Assembly (NCBI GenBank): GCA_021234155.1
Contig: JAJEKV010000036.1
Coordinates: forward strand, 13,841,426 to 13,905,425
Length of the DNA stretch: 64,000 bases
Source of the DNA: Isoetes taiwanensis
Lineage: Eukaryota > Streptophyta > Lycopodiopsida > Isoetales > Isoetaceae
Direction of reading: 5' to 3'
Every line of letters begins with the position of its first letter. Position 1 is the first letter of the stretch. This document shows, in pieces, positions 21,495-32,368 of this stretch. A program made the position numbers and the translations under genes. The notes beneath the pieces are model-generated. The model searched no databases. It was given only the letters and a program-made list of their open reading frames with translations, and was not told where the DNA came from.

Positions 21495-24449
21495 CTTTTT
21501 CATTCAGGGAACATGTGAGATGAGTAAAATGGAGCCGGGGAAGTCCAAAGGAGGTCATTGCCCTAGGCTCCAATGGAGGAAGATGGGTTGCCTTTTTGTT
21601 GCACCCTTGCAAACTGGGCCGGTATTTGCAGAGGGTATAATAACCGCAGTTGATCCATTTGATAGTGTGAATGATGAGAGGCTGGGAGATGAACATCTTG
21701 GAGTTGGCATTGTGAAGCTTCTTATCGGTTGATACAATCATGTCCCGTGGAAGCTCTAGTGATTGCATTGTGTGCCAGGGGCTCTTTGGAGTCCCAAGCT
21801 CGGGTTGAGATGGCCAATTAGATATATTACACACAAGAATGGTGATACTCTAGATTGCCCTCTTGAACTACACACCCCAAGGCCCACCCAAGGCCATGTG
21901 GAAGATTTGGTGGTCGATGAGCATCCTTTGATCACAAGGAAGAGACGCTATGTCTTTCATAAAAGGCAGCCAAAGGTGCCCATGAGGCCTAGAAGTGACA
22001 AATGTTTAGAAAGGATGGAAAGTATGGCACCAACCAAAGAAAAATCTGGAAGCAATTAGGGGACAAGAGTGTTGCAACCTAGATTGCACAAAGGCAAGAT
22101 ACAATGTGGATGACCTCATGCAGATAAGGTCCCAATACATTGGACCGACTTCAAAAAGATAGGATTAATTTCATTTACTCCTTGTGTAGGAATTCCAAGC
22201 TTATGATGAAAACACGGGATCGGCTACTATATCAATTGAGGGGCATGAAGGTATGTATGAGAGCATTGAGATGGATTCTTGGGGTGAGCAAGTCTTCATT
22301 TTACGTGATCATCGGAGCGGGTTAGAAAAGGGCACACTTTGTTCCAACATGGTAATGCACTCACTTTGAAAACTAGAGCTAATACTCTAAAGGCCATTGC
22401 AGTCTTCGAGCTTTGTGAGATACATGTCTCAATCTATGCCGCACAAGTCGAAAGGTGAGCGAGCACGGTGTGCGAAAGTGGTGCAAAGAGTGTTGCCACA
22501 ACACTATATCCGAAGGAGTGCCTTAAGGAGGTCAACTCCATCCTAGAAACTACCGGAGGTAGGCCTCTTTCTCAATCACATTTGAGTAAGTTATGGAGCA
22601 CTCACTTCTGGGGCGGAGTGTCCTACAACACATGCCATTCTCAAAGTGCAACACTTGCATTCAACTCAAGGATACACTTGCATCAACCGCAATAGAGAAA
22701 GAAAGAATGGCAATTAGGGAGCAATTTGCAGATCACCAAAGGGACCAAATATCATGTAGACAGCATTGTATTGGCGGTGGAGAACATTTTCCTCGAGATG
22801 CGTGGGACAAATTTTTGTGTATAATTCATGATAAGATGGACCAACACAAGACTTTCTTGCCAAAGCTAGATCCTTTACCCAAGCGTTGTCAAAACGCTTT
22901 TCGGATGAAAGTAAGTCCGGGCGGGTGTATTAACACATGGTCATGGAACTGGAACATATGGTCATTTTGTGCTTGATCTATGGAGAGATGATCCAAACTT
23001 CCATGTGAGCTCTATTTTCAAGTGCCCGAGAACACTAGAGAAAGGATCGATAGAAGGGAGGAGGTATTCCCCTCAAAGACCCATTTTTGAGGCTTTGATG
23101 GATGATCAACCGCTTTGTTACCAAAGGCGGATAAAAAGCTCACATCCAAGGTGTCTAGTGAATCAAGGAGGACTTGGGATGATTTCCCCTTACTTGAGAA
23201 ATCACCGCCGAGGAGCTATGTGTTGGGTTGGACAACCGTTGGAAAGAAAACAAGAATAGATGGATGTTTGGGGCAATGTCATACTTGACGTGCTATGGGA
23301 GTATTCAAAGTTGTGAAAGTGGGATTCATGATGGTTGGGCATACGCATGATGATATAGATGGATTCTTTGGAACTTTCTCCACCAAGCTCAAGAGAGAAA
23401 ACGTGCCACTCTCCCACGAACTAATGGATGTGTTTGAGAGCTGCATTGACCCCAACCCAATGGCTTTCTTGATGGATGAGGTTGCGTGATTGGAAATCAT
23501 TTGTAGAAGGATACTTGCTAGATGGTAAGGACCGGTTGATGGGGACACACAAAGCCACTTCCCAGTTCAAGTTTTGGGTTAGGGATGGAATACCAATCAT
23601 GCAATATAAGTGGAGACCAGGTGACAAGTTGTGGATGCATGTACAAGGTATCGAAGTTGTGGCAAAGGGGTGTCATTTGGTGAAGTTCTCATTCCTAAAG
23701 GGCAACCAAAACCACTACCTCCCTTCAAGATACCAAAGACTCTAGCCAACCGGGTGAAGGGCATCAAGGATTACATAACACTTTGGGATGATGTTGAAAT
23801 GGAAAGCACACCTCCACTCTTAAGAAAAATCAAATGGACTCCCTAATCAAGTCATTGGGAGAAAGTTGTGACATGCTTGGAAACCGAACGACCATGTGGG
23901 AGGGAGCTAAGAGGCGAGGGTTCTTGCCGGAGTCAAGATGGGAGGGTTCTCAAGGTGCAAGCACGTCTAAGAATGCTCACTTGGGTCCCAAAAGGGTTCC
24001 AAGTGGTTTGTGGGGAAGTAAGGCCTCAAAGCCGAAGTGGTTTGATCTTCCTGAGTGGGATCCCTTTGAGGACATCAAGGAAGGATACTTTGTGCTAGTA
24101 AGGCCTGATGATGAGGACTGTCCAATATGGTTAGGGGTGGCACTCTCTGATGTAACCACCACTATGCCTGATGGATGGAGAGGAGTTGCGCCCCGGATTC
24201 CAAATTCAATATTGGGAGCCCATTGGGAGACACAAGAAGGGCAACTTGAAGGAGCAATACACTGACTGCTGGGAGAAGAAGTGGAGGGCAAATTATGCTG
24301 ACCCTCAAAGGAGGGAATTGGTGGAGTGTGTGGTATGGTCATATCCAAGTTCTCACATTGCAAAGGACAACACACACAAGATCCCAAGAAGAGAGATGGA
24401 CAAGGCCATGAGCAACCTCCATGCTATATCATTGTATGAGGGCACATAA
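21495..24449 (+). pseudogene. DUF7869-type protein, candidate transposase, decayed
   Basis: Segments appear in family order across several frames. They are CMRALRWILGVSKSSFY (~22250), FSKCNTCIQLKDTLAS, then FLCIIHDKMDQHKTFLPKL (~22813-22869), GLDNRWKENKNRWMFG (~23227), VKVGFMMVGHTHDDIDGFFG (~23314-23373) and a C-terminal SYPSSHIAKDNTHKIPRREM. The acidic positions in IIHDKMDQ, LDN and GHTHDDID recur throughout this family and could form a metal-binding triad; that reading is inference. At least six frame breaks and several stops make it inactive here. It is the only transposase candidate in the 12-kb element and ends ~200 bp from the right inverted repeat, which supports that role. Confidence 0.75.
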
Positions 24450-24620
24450 TATTGAGAAGTTTGAAAACTATCTCAACTAGTGGTTTGTAAAATTTATGAG
24501 GAAAACAAGTAACCCAATTCTATGTGTGTCATGTGTAATTCTATTCAAGCAATCAATTCAGAAATTTCTTTTATGGTGTGTGAGTCCCATTTTCAGTCCG
24601 AGTCCCAAAATTCAAGATTT

Positions 24621-24645
24621 GTCCCACTTTAATTAAATACGACTT
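24621..24645 (-). repeat. Right terminal inverted repeat of the 12-kb element
   Basis: It is the exact reverse complement of 12477-12501. GTAC follows at 24646-24649 and the H3 fusion gene resumes. Confidence 0.9.
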
Positions 24646-24649
24646 GTAC

Positions 24650-24882
24650 ATTTCTCCCAAAGCATTAAGCTTTAGAAGATATCGCTCTGTTAAGTGGAAC
24701 ACAGGAAAGGGAATCCTCCCTCCTGACCTGAAGCGCAAAGCTAACTGGTCTAGGAGGAGTTCCACTTTCTCAGGTTCAGGGTTGACACCAAGAAGCGACC
24801 CAAGGACGGCAAAGATTTGGACGCTGCTGAGGCTCTCATATATTTGTTCCATGCGTATACGAGCCATTTCCTCAGCAGACAT
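24650..24882 (-). pseudogene. Histone H3-domain fusion gene, copy I, N-terminal part
   Basis: It starts at MSAEEMARIRMEQIYESL (ATG at 24882) and reads SSVQIFAVLGSLLGVNPEPE and FHLTERYLLKLNALGEMY before it meets the right end of the 12-kb element. It equals 32156-32368 of copy II apart from an extra ~21 bp. The N-terminal domain is alpha-helical in appearance and not recognised. The ~575 bp to its right (to 25460) is the non-coding leader shared with copy II. Confidence 0.7.
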
Positions 24883-25460
24883 GGGGTTAAGGTAGGCGCT
24901 AGGTAGGATGGGGTAGCAAGGTAGGTGGCAAGGTCGGCTATGGCGATCAAGTTCGGCGAAGGTTAGCTATGGCATTCAAACTCGGTCCGGCGGGTATGGC
25001 GTCCAAGGCGTTGAAGACAAAAAGGCAGATACAAAAAGAAAGAAACGTCCGGAAGGTTCAAATTCAAAATATTTTTTATTTTATTTTTTTTAAATGGAAA
25101 AAAGTTTTATACGTATAAAATATGGCGCACGCGTATTTTGGCGCCGAGGAGGATTTGGATGCTCCAAATCAAATTTAAAATGCAATGTAAATGTGTCGAG
25201 GCGATTTTGCTTTTTAATTGAAATGTCGATGTCGCCAACCAGTCTCAGAGCCACTCTAGGCTAATTAAGGTGTCTTCGTTACAATGGAATAAAAATCAGC
25301 CCAATCCGAGCCTCCTAGAGAAAGTTATGACCCTCAGAATTAAGGGACCCTATGCTGACAGAAACTCAACATAGTTTTACCCTAATACTTCATAAAAAAA
25401 TTTACTCTACTTAACCCGTTTTTAATCAATTAGCCAGACACATCCTCCCTAAAGGTATCT

Positions 25461-25575
25461 ATCTTGTTCCTGCCTTATGCAGGGGTATGATTCTATTGTA
25501 TGTCCACCTGTCTGGGAGCCCTGTATGTATGATGCCCTTGAATACAGGTTGAATATATATTTACAAAATACAGGT
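25461..25575 (-). pseudogene. LINE stub carried in duplication unit II
   Basis: The same LPDRWTYNRIIPLHKAG-coding sequence as at about 11315-11375 is cut off at 25461 by the duplication junction. The LINE was therefore in place before the duplication. Confidence 0.7.
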
Positions 25576-25687
25576 TGTGTACCAAACAGTTGAGATCAGC
25601 AGATAGATATGATATATTCATAACGAGAAATAGAGTACAAAAATTCCGTATATACATAACACTTTTGTTCATAAGAACTTTCAAAAT

Positions 25688-26001
25688 TTACATTGGATCT
25701 CCTCGGATCCGTCGAGCTAGTGCCAAATCCTTAGGCATAATGGTGACTCTCTTGGCGTGAATAGCACAAAGAGTTGCATCACCCAGGAGAACAACCAGAT
25801 AGTCTTTGGCAGCCTCTTGAAGAGCAAGGATGGCATGCGCCCCGAAAGCCAGATCGTCTTGAATTCTTGGCGATCTCCGCACAAGCTTTGGAAGGGCAGT
25901 TTGCATATCAGGAGTTCCGTTGATTTTTGGTATTTCCGGATCTCCCTTAACGCTACAGTACCAGCCTTGAACCGGTACTTCTTCTTTTGGTGCTTAGGTG
26001 A
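25688..26001 (-). pseudogene. Histone H3-domain fusion gene, copy II, C-terminal part
   Basis: It encodes the H3 fold from [12 protein letters not shown] to the end. The C-terminus reads [15 protein letters not shown] and then stop, which keeps the H3-type ARRIRG end that copy I has lost. Around 25840-25890 several small indels relative to copy I disturb the frame in the helix alpha2 region. The frame is cut at 26001 by the 5.5-kb LTR element, exactly at the GGTGA target duplication, and resumes at 31526. Confidence 0.85.
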
Positions 26002-27675
26002 TGTAACGGACCTAGCAATTTAGCACCAACATTAAGATGTAAGTAATGTTGCCATTATATAAGAGTGCATTTTCAAGGTAAAATAAATGATTATGTGCTA
26101 GGAATACATGCATGCAATGTGTCCATGCATGCAGTGTGTGCATGCATGCATGCAAGGGCATTGCTAGGTTATATAAGCGTAACAATATTATTCTTGATTT
26201 CTGGGGAAGGAGTTTTCCATGGGGAAAGAAGTCTTTTATGTGATGGTGAAGCATTCGGAAGGAGATAGATTGCAGATGGTTGCTGAAGGAGCGAGTTACC
26301 TGCAGAGATTTGGGAGCGTTGCTGGGAGTGCAGAGGAAGCAAGCGGGATTCCAGGTGGGGATCAAGCCTTACACCTGGGGTTTTCTAGTGTTTGTATAGC
26401 TGTGTTGATTTAATAATGATTGCTTTGAACATAGTATAAACTTGGAGTTAAATCATATGAGCATGGTCATGAATAGGCATGCAGGGGTTAATGGATAGCG
26501 AAAGCATATTAACCAATTTAATAAACTAGTTAGCGGTGGTTATGGAAGCCACCGCCATTAAGGTTATAGGTAGTAATTTGAAGGAAGTTGATCTAGTTAA
26601 AAGTAATAAGATATTAGTGAAGGTTGTATTTTGCTTAAGCACCAGGCATTGCATGTTGCATGGTAGAGATAGTAATGTTTATATGAGCGTATAACTGGAT
26701 TTCCTTTGTTGCATGAGGTGTAAATTATGGAATTTCTAAGGTAAAATTTGATATGGAAATGTGCCTAGTTGATATTGGGTGGAATTCATAGTATTGTGAT
26801 CTATGTGTAGTATAATTCTTTGATATAGACCTGCGGGGCGGAGTCTAGGTGCGATGGTCTAGACTTCATGGGTTATTGCACGCTGCTATGTAATGGTATT
26901 ATTTGAACATCGGGCATTGGTACCGTGATGGTACAACGCCATGCACGATTAAGTGGTCCTCCAATGCGGACGCTAAAAGCGTGGATGGGTGTGTACACAC
27001 GAGGTTACCCCGCCTCTATGTCCCGGGCTTTGATCGGCCGAAGTTGACCTTGCTCGAACCAGAGGAATATTGGTTGCAATGTTGATGCTATGATTGCTTG
27101 GTTATTGTATATGTGTTTTAATGTTGGAATTAAGTTGCAATGGTCATGCTTGGTGTAATTATGCATTGTGATTATGCTTGTTGGACTAAGTAACCTAGGT
27201 TGCAGGGCTGCAGGCTACCGGTAAGGCTAAGTTATTGATCTAAGTTAAGGCTTTGTGGTGATTGTTTTAAGATATATCCTAGATCCCCGATCCCCACTTA
27301 GTCCGTGGTGACTAACCCCCGCGGGTTGATGGTGTAAGCAGAGGTGTGAGATGCTCCGTAAAGCAGCCAAGCTTCTGAGAGGCTAGAGTAGAAGTGTGTG
27401 GATTGCTATTCAATAAACTTGATTATTATTACTATTATTATTATTATATATGGGCTTGAAGTTTCAATTATTAAGCTCATTCATAGTGTGCAGGGATATT
27501 GCTGAGTAATGGGCAAGTACATGTTTGGAACCTTAGAATATGTACAAAGATTAGATTCTTTACCTAAGTGTTATTGTTGTGGATGCATGAGTTTCTTAAG
27601 TTTTAAGCTTAAGTAGATCCACGAGTCGAGATTGATTTGGGATCTCCGTTACCATAAAGGTTAACGGCCAGGCCG
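26002..27675 (+). repeat. 5' LTR of the 5.5-kb element
   Basis: It is a near copy of 29858-31520. It starts TGTAACGGACC and ends GGCCAGGCCG, lacking the last TCACA seen in the 3' LTR. Differences between the LTRs are clustered small indels in GC-rich spots. Confidence 0.85.
26107..26177 (+). promoter_or_regulatory. LTR promoter: RY elements and TATA box
   Basis: CATGCATG occurs at 26107, 26124, 26141 and 26145 (the last two overlap), and TATATAAG lies at 26170-26177. CATGCATG is the RY motif bound by plant B3-domain regulators of the ABI3/FUS3/LEC2 group. The same set recurs in the 3' LTR at 29958-30028. Use in vivo is inference. Confidence 0.55.
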
Positions 27676-29857
27676 AATCTGCTTGGTAATATCGAGCATA
27701 GTTGGATCCTTGGATGTATGATAGCGAAGTCTAGATTCAAGTTGAGGTTGTTGGATTATGCTAATAGTATTCAATTGAATATATGTGGAGATGATGGCCT
27801 TAGAGGAGGCGTGACAAATTGTTTTATGAAGGTATGTGAAATTGATTACATGATATTTCTATAATCTTGGTTGATTTTCTATCTTGCAAAGCAGATAAGC
27901 TAGAAAATGTACGTTATCAAGGGGCTAACTTTGATTTAGGGTTGCCAATGTGCACATAGCATGGAAGTGATGCTTGAGGGAGATTAAGTTACAGGTATTG
28001 CGTTTCACTTTGGTAACCACTTCTTATAATGTAGATGTGATCTCGTAGTAGCATACCGGTGGCAAGAAAATTTAGAATAAGCAAATTGCATGATATATAA
28101 TGCCTATGATATTATTGGGGAAGGTTCATCTCACCATATCGGATGAATAAGATTCTTGATGTGATGTTAGGTGCATCCTTTTGAAGCTAAAAATTGAGAA
28201 AACCGTAAAGCATCTATATATTGCTATCTAGTGGTAAAATAACAATAAGTTGCTAAGTTGATAGCATTCAGGCTATGGTTGGATAAGGTTACAACACGGT
28301 GGTTGTAAGACAAGTTTTGAGAAAGCTTAGATATGGTTATAAAATAAGATTGGCATGATAGTCAGATTGAAGCTCATGTGTAAATAGCAGATGTGTGACA
28401 TAGAAGGAAATGTCGTGATTACATCATGGTCCTACTTGAGGTCTATAAAGTTGTTGGCCTTAGGGTTATGGCTAGAATAGTCGGTGATAACCTTGAAAAA
28501 GTTCTTGGCCTTGCAAAAAAATTCTTGAAGTATAAGAAAGCACTTAATGGAACAAAGTGGTCAGGTTACGCATTTATATTTAGAGAATGATATACACTTA
28601 AATTATGGCAGATTGAAGAATTGATTGGCCAAGATTGAACAATGTTATCTATCTTATGGATAAGGAAGAAGAAGACGATGAATAGAGGAATAACATATTT
28701 AATCGTGGTAGTAGATAAACCATGAAGTTGAATGAAAGAGTTGTCAGATAAAGCCCAGACATGAGATAAAGGCAGAGGGGAATGTATAGACATGGGGAAG
28801 TGCCATTTTTTTGAAAATCTTAGAATGTAATAGAAGAGTTGTAAGCACATCTAGTAATGGTGCTTTCATGTATCGAAATTATTTGGCATGCTAGAAGTGA
28901 TTGTAGATTAATGAAGGGATGGTGATTGCATTACTTGATTAAGGATCTGATCAAAGGATTGAAGTTGTGTGAGCGAAATACATGAAGTAAGAGCTTCATT
29001 GAAATTAACGGCAATTGATGCCTATAAAATCTTGTTGAAAGACTAACTAGTGTGATGGGGTAATATGTATGGAAGTAGGCTAAATATAGAGGCCAAGTGT
29101 ATAGCAATACTTCAATGTCATTGGATGAACTCGTAGAGGAATTCTACGCACCATGGGTTATAATTCTTATGGGATCCCTTGTATCAACTAAAGTATGTTA
29201 CCTAGCTATAAGATACCCGGTGGGGGACTTGATTATGTATTTTGCTTGTTACTTTTGGATTTGGCCACCCAAGAAGTCTCAGAGATTACATATCTAGTTT
29301 GACTGAGTATCTCTTTGGAATGGTGGGTTTTTTTTTTTTCTGGCACATTACCTTCTTTATGAAAAGTTGCATTAACTGCATTACATTTATTATATTGAAT
29401 TGGATATGTAGTATACTCATAATATTTGAGTTAGTTCTAGACTTGGCGGTATGTTAAATTGAAAGTTAGAAGGAATTAGGCATTGGAGCTATCTAATATA
29501 TATCTTTCCTTTAGCTTAAATTACTTGTATGAAGCTAGCTTTGAATTTTCAAGTTTGGAGATGCATCATCTTGGATTGGAAGGCTAAGCAATTGTGTTTG
29601 ACAAGGATGGGTCAGTTCTAAGAAACAAAATTGTATTCATTTGGGAGTATGTTGAATTGAGGATTAAGATGTGGAGGCATAAAGGAAGAGACCCAGGAAT
29701 TAAGGAGGGACTATAAAAAAAAAAAAAAAAATTAGATCAATGGTTGGGTTTGTTCCAAGGAAGATGTCACAAAGGGAGATACAAACTAGATTTTTCATGA
29801 GTACTCTAAGATGCACCCATGAGGACATGGGTTGAATTTTTGGAGGAGAGATCAGAA
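27676..29857 (+). other. Non-coding interior of the 5.5-kb element
   Basis: TGGTAATATCGAGC at 27684-27697 resembles the initiator-Met primer site TGGTATCAGAGC with small changes. No open frame of note follows. The end carries a run of A at about 29717 and the purine tract at 29841-29849. Confidence 0.6.
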
Positions 29858-31520
29858 TGGACCTAGCAATTTAGCACCAACATTAAGATGTAAGTAATGT
29901 TGCCATTATATAAGAGTGCATTTTCAAGGTAAAATAAATGATTATGTGCTAGGAATACATGCATGCAATGTGTCCATGCATGCAGTGTGTGCATGCATGC
30001 ATGCAAGGGCATTGCTAGGTTATATAAGCGTAACAATATTATTCTTGATTTCTGGGGAAGGAGTTTTCCATGGGGAAAGAAGTCTTTTATGTGATGGTGA
30101 AGCATTCGGAAGGAGATAGATTGCAGATGGTTGCTGAAGGAGCGCGAGTTACCGCAGAGATCCGGGAGGCGTTCTTTGGGAGTGCAGAGGAAGCAAGCGG
30201 GGATTCCGTGGGGATCAAGCCTTACACAGGGGTTTTCTAGTGTTTGTATAGTTGTGTTGATTTAATAATGATTGCTTTGAACATAGTATAAACTTGGAGT
30301 TAAATCATATGAGCATGGTCATGAATAGGCATGCATGGTTAATGGATAGCGAGCATATTAACCAATTTAATAAACTAGTTAGCAGGGTTATGGAAGCCAC
30401 CGTCATTAAGGTTATAGGTAGTAATTTGAAGGAAGTTGATCTAGTTAAAAGTAATAAGATATTAGTGAAGGTTGTATTTTGCTTAAGCAAGGGCATTGCA
30501 TGTTGCATGGTAGAGATAGTAATGTTTATATGAGCGTATAACTGGATTTCCTTTGTTGCATGAGGTGTAAATTATGGAATTTCTAAGGTAAAATTTGATA
30601 TGGAAATGTGCCTAGTTGATATTGGGTGGAATTCATAGTATTGTGATCTATGTGTAGTATAATTCTTTGATATAGACCTCGGGGGCGAGTCTAGGTGCGA
30701 TGGTCTAGACTGTGATTATTGTGCGGTGCTATGTAATGGTATTATTTGAACATCGGGCGTTGGTACCGTATGGTACAACGTCATGCTGATTAAGTGGTCC
30801 TCCAATCCGGACGCAAATGTGGATGGGTGTGTACACACGAGGTTACCCGCCTCTATGTCACGGGCTTTGATCGGTACCGAAGTTGACCTTGCTTTCGGAC
30901 CAGAGGAATATTGGTTGCAATGTTGATGCTATGATTGCTTGGTTATTGTTATATGTGTTTTTAATGTTGGAATTAAGTTGCAATGGTCATGCTTGGTGTA
31001 ATTATGCATTGTGATTATGCTTGTTGGACTAAGTAACCTAGGTTGCAGGGGCGAGGCTACGGTAAGGCTAAGTTATTGATCTAAGTTAAGGCTTTGTGGT
31101 GATTGTTTTAAGATATATCCTAGATCCCCGATCCCCACTTAGTCCGTGTGACTAACCCCGTGGTTGATGGTGTAAGCAGAGGTGTGAGATGCTCCGGAAA
31201 GTAGCCAAGCTTCGGAGAGGCGAGAGTAGAAGTGTGTGGATTGCTATTCAATAAACTTGATTATTATTACTATTATTATTATTATATATGGGCTTGAAGT
31301 TTCAATTATTAAGCTCATTCATAGTGTGCAGGGATATTGCTGAGTAATGGGCAAGTACATGTTTGGAACCTTAGAATATGTACAAAGATTAGATTCTTTA
31401 CCTAAGTGTTATTGTTGTGGATGCATGAGTTTCTTAAGTTTTTAAGCTTAAGTAGATCCAATGGTCGAGATTGACGGGATCTCCAGTTACCATAAAGGTT
31501 AACTGGCCAGGCCCGTCACA
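29858..31520 (+). repeat. 3' LTR of the 5.5-kb element
   Basis: It starts TGGACCTAGC, having lost TAACG after the first TG, and ends GGCCCGTCACA. It carries the same RY motifs and TATATAAG (30021-30028) as the 5' LTR. Confidence 0.85.
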
Positions 31521-31525
31521 GGTGA

Positions 31526-32368
31526 TGGAGGCAAAGTAAGTGTCTTGCCGCTAGTGGTCGGGTGATTAGCCCTTCGGACTAGGGCCTCACGGCGCTCGGC
31601 ACTGTTGGCTTTTTCGACCCCTCCTGCCGCTTGTACCTGTTTCTTGTACTGTCCTCCCTTTCGCTGTGGGGTGCTTTTGCGCTTCCTCTGAATAGTATGG
31701 CCCTCGGACTGGGTCTGGACTTGTGTCTGGGCCTCAACTTCCCTTATACGCTTAGCTACCCTATGGGCATGTTGTACTTCGGTCCGTCAGTGCATCTCTG
31801 TAAGGTATTGATCTGGCATGGCAGCCATCTCCAGTTCAACATGCTGCTGGGAGGGGGTGAAGTACTCAGGGAGATCATCCCAAAGGAAGGTCTCGGTGTT
31901 CTCATCATAATAGTAAGATGGCAATATAAGAGGATTGCCATTATCAATGAACTCGCCATGTCCAAGATAAAGGTACTCCTCTCCTTGGGCTTGTGCATCT
32001 CCCCTTGTTGCTTCCCTGGCATTAGCTTCCAAAGCCATATCCATCACCCTCTATGCTTCAACCCGGGCAACTTCAGAGTCATCGATTGTTGAAAACTCTA
32101 GCGGGAAGAACTTGGTGAGCATCAATACCTGATCCGGCTATTCCACCAGCGTGTACATTTCTCCCAAAGCATTAAGCTTTAGAAGATATCGCTCTGTTAA
32201 GTGGAACACAGGAAAGGGAATCCTCCCTCCTGGGTTTAGGAGGAGTTCCACTTTCTCAGGTTCAGGGTTGACACCAAGAAGCGACCCAAGGACGGCAAAG
32301 ATTTGGACGCTGCTGAGGCTCTCATATATTTGTTCCATGCGTATACGAGCCATTTCCTCAGCAGACAT
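31526..32368 (-). pseudogene. Histone H3-domain fusion gene, copy II, N-terminal part
   Basis: From MSAEEMARIRMEQ (ATG at 32368) the frame runs leftwards to the insertion point with three stops: two TAG near 32145 and 32055, both also in copy I, and one TGA near 31792. Domains in order are a helical N-terminus, an acidic aromatic region (LPSYYYDENTETFLWDDLP), a basic region ([17 protein letters not shown]) that loosely resembles an H3 tail, and [15 protein letters not shown] leading into the H3 fold at 26001. Total length would be about 390 residues, against 136 for H3. Continuity with the H3 fold is supported by copy I. The function of the extension is unknown. Confidence 0.7.

Larger units (their letters stand above)
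12477..24645 (+). mobile_element. 12.17-kb terminal-inverted-repeat DNA element carrying a DUF7869-type gene
   Basis: The element interrupts H3 fusion copy I, and copy II at about 32150 shows the uninterrupted sequence ...GTGTACATTTCTCCC. Here the left flank ends GTGTGTAC and the right flank restarts GTACATTTCTCCC. The ends are perfect 25-bp inverted repeats beginning AAGTCGTATTTAATTAAAGT. GTAC is palindromic, so the target duplication may be GTAC, or TA with ends starting CAAGTCG. A decayed DUF7869-type gene reads rightwards and ends about 200 bp before the right terminus. The left two thirds hold minus-strand coding-like segments, an FCP1-like phosphatase pseudogene and many palindromes. 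I cannot assign it to a named transposon superfamily. Confidence 0.85.
11299..25460 (-). repeat. Tandem duplication unit I (holds the 12-kb element)
   Basis: Without the nested 12.17-kb insertion, unit I is 11299-12476 plus 24650-25460, about 2.0 kb. It contains the start of the LINE fragment, the H3 fusion gene and the leader in front of it. Unit II follows directly: the junction is GGTATCT|ATCTTG at 25460/25461. Confidence 0.85.
26002..31520 (+). mobile_element. Non-autonomous LTR retrotransposon, 5.5 kb, with GGTGA target duplication
   Basis: GGTGA stands on both sides (25997-26001 and 31521-31525), while copy I at about 11840 has it once in uninterrupted sequence. Two ~1.66-kb direct repeats form the ends, starting TGTAACGGACC and ending CGTCACA. 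The 2.2-kb interior has no gag or pol frame. A sequence like the initiator-Met tRNA binding site follows the left LTR, and a purine tract GGAGGAGAG precedes the right LTR. The element would need proteins from another element. Orientation is set by primer site and purine tract. Confidence 0.9.

Noticed and set aside
12473-24649. Simple inversion instead of an insertion at the GTAC junctions
   Set aside because: An inversion would not explain perfect 25-bp inverted ends together with an intact empty site in the second copy, and a transposase-like gene sits inside.
29717-29732. LINE poly-A tail
   Set aside because: The A-run lies inside the LTR element shortly before its purine tract and has no LINE sequence next to it.
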